DNA of 64,000 nucleotides from Myxococcaceae bacterium. GTDB lineage: Bacteria > Myxococcota > Myxococcia > Myxococcales > Myxococcaceae. The notes under the pieces were generated by a model. The model ran no database searches and was not told the origin of the DNA. It saw only the letters and a list, made by a program, of their open reading frames with translations. The DNA lies in NCBI GenBank assembly GCA_019694595.1, contig JAIBBQ010000002.1:80602-144601 (forward strand), written 5' to 3'. Numbering within the stretch: the first letter of the stretch is position 1; every line of letters begins with the position of its first letter. Below, piece by piece: positions 7,876 to 15,269 of the stretch. The position numbers and the translations under genes were made by a program.

Positions 7876-9735
7876 CTACTCTTCGCCACCCTCGGCGCCG
7901 CCCGCAGGCTTGAACACCCACGGGTAGGTCACGGTCACCGTGCCGCCACCCTCGGGCTCGGGGAACTTCCACCGGCGAATGCGCGCCAGCATGCAGTTCT
8001 CAGCCGTGCTGTTGCCCATGGTGGACTCGGAGACGTTGGCCTCGGCCACGCCGCCCGCAGGGTCGATGGTGAAGAGCACCGCCACCTTGCCGGAAAGGTC
8101 CGGCGTCTTCTGCAGCTCCTGCTCGTAGCAGAACTTGATCTCGTTCTGGTGGCGCTTGATCACCTTGTTGATCTGGTCCTTCGACAGGCCGCCCACCACC
8201 GTGGTCTTGCCGGGGATGATGCGGGTCGAGTCCTTGCCCTTGCCGCCGAGGTCGATGGAACCGAAGCCACCCGCGCCACGGCCGCCACCCTTGGTACCCA
8301 GGCCGCCGAGACCGAGGCCGGTGCCGCCACCGCCGGTGCCCGCGCCGCGCGAGCCCATGCCGCCGACGCCGTGCGCGTCACCCACGCCCGCGCCGCCCTG
8401 GAGGCCGCCGAGCGCGTTGTTGATGCCGGTGCCCAGGCCGCCCGGGCCGAACACGTTGGAGGCCGCGCCGTTGTTGAGCGCGCCGAGCAGACCCGCCTGC
8501 GCGATCTTCTTGCGGTCTTCCTCGCGCTTGTTCACGTCGACGGTCGGGGCGCCCTTCTTCGAGGGGTCGGCGTCCTTCTTCTTCTCTTCCTTCTTGCCGA
8601 ACTTGCCTTCGTCGTCCTTCGGCTTGGCGCCTTCCTTGATGCCCGAGAGGTCGACCTTCTTCACCTCGACCTTCTTCTCGGCCTTCACGATCATCTTCAC
8701 GTACTTCGAGGGGTTCGCGAACAGATCGTCGGCCGCCCCACCCTCGAGCCAGCCCGGGGTGAGGATGATGGCCGCGATCAGCGCCGCCAGCGCCATCAGG
8801 CAGACCGAGGCGATCTTGAAGAAGGTGAAGTCCGCCTCGTCGAGCGTGTTCACGCTCACCGCGGCGCTCGGGCGCACGTAGCGCACGATGAAGGCCACCG
8901 ACTCGAACGAGACCTGCACCCGGTCGTGCAGCCCGAGCTCCACCGCGTCGGCGCGCACGCCGCCGTCGGACGCGCGCAGCTTGCCTTCGGCCTTCAGCTG
9001 CTCGCGGGTCTTGTGGGTGCTGCCACCGCGGCTGACCACCAGGCCGGCCTCGGGGGGCACGTTGACGATCGCGCTCGCGCCCTTGCCCTGGGCGAGCACG
9101 AACTGCGCGCCCACGCCCGACGAGAAGACGTTGAAGCGGTTGGTCGGCCCTTCGCCGATCGACACCGGCACGCCGTCGGCGAAGTGCTGCACGTTGATCA
9201 GGGTGTCGCCCCACAGCAGCGCGACCTGCAGCACCTTGTCGTCGTCGGCCGGCGTGGCCTCGGGCGGCAGCGGGTCGTTGAAGAGCACCGCGGAGTTCTT
9301 GCCCGTGCCCGCGAGCGCGCGCGGCGGCATCGGCGGCGGCGCCTTCTTGCGCTCCTCGGCCTGCGGCGGGCCGGCGTGCGAGCCGTTCATCTTCACCATC
9401 TCCGTCGGGGCCTCGGCGGTGGCCTCGTCGCCGAAGAGCACCTTCACCTGCGCGCCGCCGACGTTGAGCAGGTCGCCCGAGCGCAGGGTGACGGGGTCCT
9501 TCACCACCTGGTCCTTGAACCGGGTGCCGTGCTCCGAGCCCAGGTCGATGGCGGTGACCTGCCCCGACTTCTCGACCTTGAGCATGAAGTGGAGGTTCGA
9601 GACCTTGGGGTCCGAGATCTTCACCGCGGCGCCCGCGCCGGAGCCGACGATCACGCTCTCGAGCTCGCTGGACGACTCGTGGACCTGCCCGTCGGGGCCG
9701 GTGATGCGCAGGGTGATGGAAGTCTTCTTCGCCAT
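7876..9735 (-). CDS. gltG: FHA/AgmX-PglI domain gliding protein (GltG/PglI)
   Basis: 619 aa. Order of parts: an N-terminal FHA domain (KISDPKVSNLHFMLKV, GSEHGTRFKDQ, about residues 1-90), a middle region, a single membrane segment near residue 310 (IASVCLMALAALIAAIIL), a Lys/Glu-rich periplasmic stalk, a long Gly-rich linker and a C-terminal AgmX/PglI (TonB-like) domain with KRHQNEIKFCYEQELQ and ARIRRWKFPEPEGG. This is the GltG/PglI design, an inner-membrane protein that spans into the periplasm and transmits force or signal in gliding. The start at MAKKTSITL has a GAGGA site 7 bases upstream. Cytoplasmic FHA implies phosphothreonine-dependent input. Confidence 0.9.
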   Translation of the reverse strand: MAKKTSITLRITGPDGQVHESSSELESVIVGSGAGAAVKISDPKVSNLHFMLKVEKSGQVTAIDLGSEHGTRFKDQVVKDPVTLRSGDLLNVGGAQVKVLFGDEATAEAPTEMVKMNGSHAGPPQAEERKKAPPPMPPRALAGTGKNSAVLFNDPLPPEATPADDDKVLQVALLWGDTLINVQHFADGVPVSIGEGPTNRFNVFSSGVGAQFVLAQGKGASAIVNVPPEAGLVVSRGGSTHKTREQLKAEGKLRASDGGVRADAVELGLHDRVQVSFESVAFIVRYVRPSAAVSVNTLDEADFTFFKIASVCLMALAALIAAIILTPGWLEGGAADDLFANPSKYVKMIVKAEKKVEVKKVDLSGIKEGAKPKDDEGKFGKKEEKKKDADPSKKGAPTVDVNKREEDRKKIAQAGLLGALNNGAASNVFGPGGLGTGINNALGGLQGGAGVGDAHGVGGMGSRGAGTGGGGTGLGLGGLGTKGGGRGAGGFGSIDLGGKGKDSTRIIPGKTTVVGGLSKDQINKVIKRHQNEIKFCYEQELQKTPDLSGKVAVLFTIDPAGGVAEANVSESTMGNSTAENCMLARIRRWKFPEPEGGGTVTVTYPWVFKPAGGAEGGEE

Positions 9736-9826
9736 GACGGTCCTCGAAGGCACTGCTTGAAGAAAAGAGCGCTGCGAAAGCCCGACCCCAGTGCGCCCGG
9801 CGCGCGCCGCTGGAACGGGTGAACGA

Positions 9827-10087
9827 CTACAGGTTGTCGACCGACTTCTGGAGCTCGGGCACGAAGTTGTCGCGCACCTTGATCAGGCTCTTGAAGGACG
9901 TCTTCTTCTTCGAGATCGAATACGTGCCTTCAGGCTTGGTGAGCTCGCCTTCGACCGCGACGTCGGTGAAGTCGATCACCGTCTTCTTGCGGACGACCGT
10001 CTTGTCCGCTTCCTGGATCACGTTCACCTTGCCCTGAGCGAAGGCCGAAGCAGCGATCATCGACACCACGAATGCGTACCGAACCAT
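9827..10087 (-). CDS. gltF: Small periplasmic gliding protein (GltF-like)
   Basis: 86 aa: a signal peptide (MVRYAFVVSMIAASAFAQG) and a short mature part, VIQEADKTVVRKKTVIDF, ending in VPELQKSVDNL. The size and the place between gltE and gltG match GltF of the M. xanthus G2 cluster, a small protein needed for gliding. The start has a perfect GAGGAGG ribosome site. Many myxobacterial proteins share the 'KKTVIDFTDVxVEGEL' pattern, so the name rests mainly on neighbourhood. A putative promoter lies in the gap after gltE. Confidence 0.75.
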   Translation of the reverse strand: MVRYAFVVSMIAASAFAQGKVNVIQEADKTVVRKKTVIDFTDVAVEGELTKPEGTYSISKKKTSFKSLIKVRDNFVPELQKSVDNL

Positions 10088-10149
10088 GCGTACCTCCTCG
10101 GTAATGCACCGACACCGCCCATGGGGCGGGGGTTCCCAAAAGTCGGCGG

Positions 10150-10179
10150 ACACTAGGCTTCTTGCGGCGCGGTTGTCAC
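10150..10179 (-). promoter_or_regulatory. Putative gltF promoter
   Basis: GTGACA (10174-10179), 18-base spacer, TAGTGT (10150-10155) on the minus strand. It overlaps a 7-bp hairpin (TGCGGCG/CGCCGCA, 10163-10185) that follows the gltE stop. It could allow gltF-gltG expression independent of gltD-gltE. Confidence 0.35.
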
Positions 10180-10189
10180 GCCGCACCCG

Positions 10190-11518
10190 CTACTTGGGGG
10201 CGGGCTTGGCACCCTCGGGTGCCTTCTCAGGGGCCGCCGGGGTTTCCGGAGCCGGCGCCGGGGCCGCCCCTTCGGACTTGGCCGCGTCGTCGGTGACCTT
10301 GTCGAGCAGCGACGCGCCGCCGGTGCCGGTCGCCTTGGGCTTGTCCTTGGCCGCCGCGCCCGCCGCCGGAGCCTGGGCCCCCGACTTCTGCAGGGTCTCG
10401 ATGCTCTTGAGCTTGGCGTCGATGAGCTGCTGATCGGCCGCGGTGGTGCTCGCCAGCGCCTTGCACTTCTGGAGGTACGGCACCGCCTTGTCGAACCCGG
10501 TCTTGTCGGCGGCGTACGCCCACCCCGCCCCGCACACCGCGTCGGACTGGTCGGCCTTCAGCGCCAGCACCTTCTCGAACGCCTGCCCCGCCGCCAGGCC
10601 CTTCTTGGGGTCGCGGCCCTTCTGCCCGTCGAGCGCCCACGCGTAGGCGAGGAAGCCTTCGTAGCTGGTGGGGTCGAGTTCGGTCGCCTTGGCGAACGAC
10701 TTCTCGGCGTTGTCGTAGTCGCGGTAGCTGAGCGCCATCGCGCCCAGGTTGAACAGACCCGGCGCGAAGTCGGGCTTGAGCGACACCGCCTTCTGGAAGT
10801 ACCCCAGCGCCCCGCGCCGGTCGTCGTTGCGCAGGAAGATCATGCCCAGGTTGTTCCACACGCCCGGGTCCTTCTCGTCGAGCTTCTTGGCGTTGGCGCT
10901 GATGAACTCCGCCAGGCGGTAGTTGCCCTGGTCGAAGTAGACGAGCGCGAGGTTCTTGTACGCGTCGGGGTTGTCCTTGGTGCGCGAGAGCACCTTGCGC
11001 GCCGCGCCCTCGGCCTGGTCGAACTTCTTCGCCAGCCGGTACGCCACGGTGAGGTTGTTGAGCAGGGGCACGTTGAACTCCTGCCCCGGCTCCTTGAGCG
11101 CGCTCTCGTACAGCGAGATCGCCTGTTCGAACTTGTCCTGCAGGCGGTAGACCTTGCCCAGGTTGAGCAGCGTCGGCTCGTGCATCGGGTCCGCCTTGTG
11201 GGCGGCCTCGTAGTGGGTCTGCGCCTCGGTGAGCTTGCCTTCGCGCTCGCTGATCACCCCGAGGTTGAACTCCGCCGACACCAGGCCCGGCTTCTTCTCG
11301 AGCAGCTTGGTGAAGGCGGCGCGCGCCTCGCCCAGCTGCCCCTTGTCGAAGGCCGCCACGCCCTGGTCGAACAGCTCCTGGGGCGAGCGTTCCTTGGTGC
11401 TCTGCACCGGCGTGGTGGTGACCGGCTTCTCGTCGGGCTTCACCTGCTGCTCGGTCGGCGTGCAGGCAGCCGCCCCCGCGAGGGCGGCGACGGCGGCGAA
11501 ACGCAGGGTCTGCTTCAT
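10190..11518 (-). CDS. gltE: TPR lipoprotein of the gliding machinery (GltE/AglT)
   Basis: 442 aa. A signal peptide is followed by a cysteine (LAGAAAC) suitable for lipidation, then a linker and about eight tetratricopeptide repeats (for example AAFDKGQLGEARAAF, PGVWNNLGMIFLRNDD, FKKAVSLKPD-type helices), and a Pro/Ala-rich tail. This is the layout of AglT/GltE, an outer-membrane-associated periplasmic TPR lipoprotein of the gliding complex. The ATG of MKQTLRF is chosen because GAGGA lies 8 bases upstream. A second ATG at 11533 is possible. gltD ends 20 bases upstream, so the two are co-transcribed. Confidence 0.85.
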   Translation of the reverse strand: MKQTLRFAAVAALAGAAACTPTEQQVKPDEKPVTTTPVQSTKERSPQELFDQGVAAFDKGQLGEARAAFTKLLEKKPGLVSAEFNLGVISEREGKLTEAQTHYEAAHKADPMHEPTLLNLGKVYRLQDKFEQAISLYESALKEPGQEFNVPLLNNLTVAYRLAKKFDQAEGAARKVLSRTKDNPDAYKNLALVYFDQGNYRLAEFISANAKKLDEKDPGVWNNLGMIFLRNDDRRGALGYFQKAVSLKPDFAPGLFNLGAMALSYRDYDNAEKSFAKATELDPTSYEGFLAYAWALDGQKGRDPKKGLAAGQAFEKVLALKADQSDAVCGAGWAYAADKTGFDKAVPYLQKCKALASTTAADQQLIDAKLKSIETLQKSGAQAPAAGAAAKDKPKATGTGGASLLDKVTDDAAKSEGAAPAPAPETPAAPEKAPEGAKPAPK

Positions 11519-11537
11519 GGCGTGGGTCCTCATGAGA

Positions 11538-14500
11538 TCACCGGGCTCCCGCGGGCGTGGCCGCCGAGGCGCTGGTGGGAGGAGGCGCGGGCTGCTGCGC
11601 TTCCTTGCTGGCGGGGGGAGCCGCGGCCGGAGCCGGCGCCGCGTCGACCGGCGCCTTCTTCTCGACCGGCGCGGTGGCGAAGAACTCCGCGCCCCGGTAC
11701 TGCACGTCGCGGACCTTCCCGTAGAGCCCGGGCTTGTACTTGTTGATCTTGTCCTGCGCGAGAATCGTCCACTCGTTGTAGATCGACAGCTCGTAGCTCT
11801 TGGCGAGCGCCTTCTCGAGCGCCTCGATCGACTTCTCTTCCAGCGGGAAGGCGCGGTTCTCGAGCTCGCCGCGGTACATCGAGAGCTGGTCCTCGTCGAG
11901 GCCCTTGGGGTCCGGCGAGTCGAGCAGGTTCTGCGACAGGTCACCGTACGCCAGCCCGATGCGGGTCAGCGCCGCGATGCCGTACTCGCCGTTCCCGATC
12001 TTGAGCACCTCCTCGTACGAGTTGGTGACCTCCTGGATCTTCTTCTGCTTGGCGATCAGGTCCGCCTTGAGCGTCCCCAGCTTGTTGAACTTGATGTCGG
12101 TGTACGCCTTCCACATCGGCTCGAGCTGCACGAAGCGCGCGTTCGCCACCGCGAGCAGCGCGCGGTCGTTCTTCTTGTCCTCGGCGGAAAGCTTCGGGTA
12201 CGCGGCGATGATCTCCTTCGCCAGCTTGTCCTGCTCGGCGGTGTTCTTGAGCGTCTTCTGCATCAGGTACTGGCGGTACTTGATGTCGAGCTTGCGCAGG
12301 TCCTTCACCCGCGCGTCCTTGGCGTAGGTGGTGAGGTACTGGTCGTAGTACTTGATCGCGTCCGCCCACTTCTTGTCCTTCTCCAGGATGAGCCCGATGT
12401 TGAAGGCGATCTCCGGCACGTCGGACTTGTCCTTGAAGCGCGCGATGTAGTGGTTGTACGCGCTGATCGCCTTGTCGCTCTTGCCCAGGCCTTCCCACCA
12501 CAGGCCGGCGTTGAACTGGGAGTCGGCGATGAACGCTTCCGCTTCCTTCACCTGGGCGTCGCGTTCCTTCTGCTTCGCCTCGTCGAGCTTCTTGGCCGGC
12601 GCGGCGGCGGCGGTCTTCGCGGCCGGCGCAGCGGGCTTGGCGCCCTTCTTGGCCTTCGCTTCCTTCTCCGCGGCCTCCTTCTCCTTCTTGAGGAGGTCCT
12701 TCACGTTGTCGTACCCGATCGCCTTGGTGCCGGCGGCCGCGTCGTAGGTGGCGATGAAGTCCTCGTACATCGAGGCCGACTTCTCGAAGTTGGCGATGCG
12801 CTCGTAGCCCTTGGCGAGCTTCACCTTCACCTTGAGGTCGAAGATCGAGCTCGGGTACTCCTTGAGCACCCGCTCACCCGTCTCGGTGCTGCGGTCGAGC
12901 TGGTTGGCGTCCTCGAAGATCACCATCGCGTAGGTGAGCGCCCGGTCGGCGTTGTCCGACTTGGGGAACTCGGCGACGAACTTGAGGTACTCCTCGGCCG
13001 CCTTCTGCGCGTTCTTCTCCTTCTTGTAGATGACCTCGTCGACGTACTTGTACTGGCTGCCCTCGACCACGCCGGTGACGCGCTTGGCGAACTCCGCCGA
13101 GTCCTTCCCCGCGAGCAGCCGCTTGTTGGCGAGGAACTGACGCGAGAGCTTGTTGAGCTCGAACCACTCTTCCTTCTCTTCCAGCACCGCCATCGAGAGG
13201 TCGGCCGCGTCGCGCGAGCGCTTCTCTTCCGGGAACCGCTGGATGATGTCGCCGAACCGGCGCGCCGCTTCGACGAAGTGGTTCTTGTCGTAATAGATGG
13301 TCGCCGCCGAGTACGCGACGTCGATCTCGTCCGGGTTCTTGGGGAACGCCTGGTTGTACTTGTCGCAGGCCGCGGCCAGCGCCAGCTCGTACTTGGTGAG
13401 CGCCTGCTCCTGCAGCTCCTTGGCGGAGCGCTTCTGGAGCTTGCCCGACTTGGTGATCTCACCCTTCTTCTTGTTCTCGTCGATCTTCGCGCCGTCCTTG
13501 AGGTCCGTCTTCTGGATGATGCCGCGCTCGATCTGCACCAGCTTGGAGTACGCGAGGATCGAGGCGTACGCCGCGCGCTGCCGGTACTTCTCGTCGGCCG
13601 CCTGCTTCGCCTCGTCCCGGTTTGGGATCTTGAACGCGGTGACCTCGTCGTACTGCTTGGCCGCGTTCTCCCACTCTTCCAGCGCCCACAGGATCTCGGC
13701 GTAGAAGAACTTCATGTTGAAGCCGTAGTCCGAGATGAAGTTCTCGTCGTCACCGGCGGCGAACGCGTCGACGTACTGCTTGTAGATGTCGCGGGCCACC
13801 CGGTACGTCTCGACCTGCTTCGTCTGCTGCGCCTCGCGGTGGTACTCGGTCACCGTCACGCGCATCGCTTCCTCGGCGACCGCGAAGCCGTTGCGCAGCA
13901 CTTCCTTCTTCGACTCGTTCGCCTTCCACCAGGAGCTGCCCGGCCGGTACAGCTCGGCCATCTTCTTGGTCTCGGCCTTCACGTTGTCGCGCTGGCGCAG
14001 GCTCTCGTACGACTTGATGATCGCCTGCTGGAAGTCGGGGGCCGCTTCCGCGATCGGGTTGTCGTTGAGCAGCAGCCGCAGGATCTTGATCGAGTTCTCG
14101 TGGTGACCCGCGTCGCCGAGCGCGAAGGCGAACTTCGAAGTCAGGCTCACCTGCTTCTTCTTGCCGGCGTGCGCCTTGAAGTACGCCACCGCGTCGTCGG
14201 CGCGGTTGAGCTGCACGAACATCAGCACCGAGTCGTTGAGCGCTTCGTTCTTCAGGTCGGTGAACGTCTTGCCCTGCTGCTCGGAGTACTCGATGACGTC
14301 CTGCAGGCGCTTGAGCGCGCGCTCGTAGTCGCCCGCGTTGTAGTCGCACCAGGCGAGCTTGTAGAGCGCGTAGCTCTTGATCTTGGGCACCGTCGAGGCG
14401 AACGCCTTCTCGTAGTACTCCTTGGCCTTCGACAGGTTGGCGGCCACCTCGAAGTAGTGGTTACCGAGCTGCACGTACGTGTCGGGCACGAACTTCGAGC

Positions 14501-15137
14501 CCGGGTAGTTCTTGATCAGCTCCTCGTACCGCTTGACCGCCTGATCCTTCTTGTTGGTCTCGTAGAGGTTGTAGCCGAGCGAGAAGAGCACCTCGTCCTT
14601 GCGATCGTAGCTGGGGTACTCGCGCAGGATCGTCTCGTAGAACCGCATCGTCTCGGTGCGGAAGAGTTCGGACTCGCGGTGGTCTTCCTTGGCGTCGGCG
14701 ACCTTCTCGCCCTTGTTGCGCGCGTCATCGACCTTCTTCTCGTCGTCCTGAAACTTCAGCATCTCCTTGCGGTACAGGTACTTCGACTTCTCCCAGTAGA
14801 GCTCGGACAGCTGGAAGAGCAGCTCGGCGCGCTGGGGCGAGCCGTCTTCGATCTTCGGAATGATCTTCTTCAGCGACTCGATCGCCTCGTCGCGCTTCTT
14901 GTCGGCGAGCGCTTCCTTCTCCGCGTCCTCGAGCTTGGGCACTTCCTTGAGCGACGCCGGGCCGCGGCGCTCTTCCTTCTTGCGCGCCTCCGCCTTCTTG
15001 TCGGCGTTGGTCGCGGTGGCCGCCGCGCCCTTCTCGTCCTTCTTCTTGGTGGTCTTCTTGGCGTCCGCGGCCAGGGCCGGCATGGACAGCAGGGCCAGCA
15101 GCGCAGCCCACAGAATGCTCGAGGAAACCCGCGTCAT
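11538..15137 (-). CDS. gltD: Large TPR-rich periplasmic gliding protein (GltD/AgmU)
   Basis: 1199 aa: signal peptide (LLALLSMPALAADA), a Lys/Ala-rich linker, then TPR-like helical repeats for most of the length (YDRKDEVLFSLGYNLYET, FVPDTYVQLGNHYFEVA, PEIAFNIGLILEKDKKWADA), and a Pro/Ala-rich tail. Length and architecture equal AgmU/GltD, a periplasmic protein that decorates gliding motors. The start at MTRVSSS has AAGGAG 5 bases upstream. It heads gltD-E-F-G-H. A putative promoter overlaps the end of the preceding gene, and the leader carries two stem-loops. Confidence 0.92.
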   Translation of the reverse strand: MTRVSSSILWAALLALLSMPALAADAKKTTKKKDEKGAAATATNADKKAEARKKEERRGPASLKEVPKLEDAEKEALADKKRDEAIESLKKIIPKIEDGSPQRAELLFQLSELYWEKSKYLYRKEMLKFQDDEKKVDDARNKGEKVADAKEDHRESELFRTETMRFYETILREYPSYDRKDEVLFSLGYNLYETNKKDQAVKRYEELIKNYPGSKFVPDTYVQLGNHYFEVAANLSKAKEYYEKAFASTVPKIKSYALYKLAWCDYNAGDYERALKRLQDVIEYSEQQGKTFTDLKNEALNDSVLMFVQLNRADDAVAYFKAHAGKKKQVSLTSKFAFALGDAGHHENSIKILRLLLNDNPIAEAAPDFQQAIIKSYESLRQRDNVKAETKKMAELYRPGSSWWKANESKKEVLRNGFAVAEEAMRVTVTEYHREAQQTKQVETYRVARDIYKQYVDAFAAGDDENFISDYGFNMKFFYAEILWALEEWENAAKQYDEVTAFKIPNRDEAKQAADEKYRQRAAYASILAYSKLVQIERGIIQKTDLKDGAKIDENKKKGEITKSGKLQKRSAKELQEQALTKYELALAAACDKYNQAFPKNPDEIDVAYSAATIYYDKNHFVEAARRFGDIIQRFPEEKRSRDAADLSMAVLEEKEEWFELNKLSRQFLANKRLLAGKDSAEFAKRVTGVVEGSQYKYVDEVIYKKEKNAQKAAEEYLKFVAEFPKSDNADRALTYAMVIFEDANQLDRSTETGERVLKEYPSSIFDLKVKVKLAKGYERIANFEKSASMYEDFIATYDAAAGTKAIGYDNVKDLLKKEKEAAEKEAKAKKGAKPAAPAAKTAAAAPAKKLDEAKQKERDAQVKEAEAFIADSQFNAGLWWEGLGKSDKAISAYNHYIARFKDKSDVPEIAFNIGLILEKDKKWADAIKYYDQYLTTYAKDARVKDLRKLDIKYRQYLMQKTLKNTAEQDKLAKEIIAAYPKLSAEDKKNDRALLAVANARFVQLEPMWKAYTDIKFNKLGTLKADLIAKQKKIQEVTNSYEEVLKIGNGEYGIAALTRIGLAYGDLSQNLLDSPDPKGLDEDQLSMYRGELENRAFPLEEKSIEALEKALAKSYELSIYNEWTILAQDKINKYKPGLYGKVRDVQYRGAEFFATAPVEKKAPVDAAPAPAAAPPASKEAQQPAPPPTSASAATPAGAR

Positions 15138-15169
15138 CGTTGCTCCTTCACTGCGATTCACCAGTGGCC

Positions 15170-15228
15170 AGCGGCGCATGCCGCTCCGGAAGACCTTTGA
15201 CCCGGGCAACGCCCGGGGGGGTCAAAAG
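15170..15228 (-). promoter_or_regulatory. Two stem-loops in the gltD leader
   Basis: CCCGGGC-AAC-GCCCGGG (15201-15217), extended across a four-G bulge by TTTGA/TCAAA arms (15195-15228), and AGCGGC-GCAT-GCCGCT (15170-15185). Both lie between the predicted transcription start near 15229 and the gltD ribosome site. Without a T-run they look like leader structures and not terminators. Confidence 0.45.
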
Positions 15229-15235
15229 CGCGCGG

Positions 15236-15264
15236 ACCCTACACCCCACGTGCGCGGAAGAAAA
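15236..15264 (-). promoter_or_regulatory. Putative gltD promoter
   Basis: TTTTCT (15259-15264), 17-base spacer, TAGGGT (15236-15241) on the minus strand. The -10 and its flank (TGTAGGGTCCGCGCGCTT) nearly repeat those of the gltH promoter. The -35 is poor. It starts 5 bases after the stop of the upstream gene. Confidence 0.4.
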
Positions 15265-15269
15265 CCGCC

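Noticed and set aside
11229..15200. Plus-strand frame of 1323 aa opposite gltD
   Set aside because: Shadow of GltD/GltE; no signal, motif or ribosome site; composition LVL/RR repeats typical of antisense GC-rich frames.
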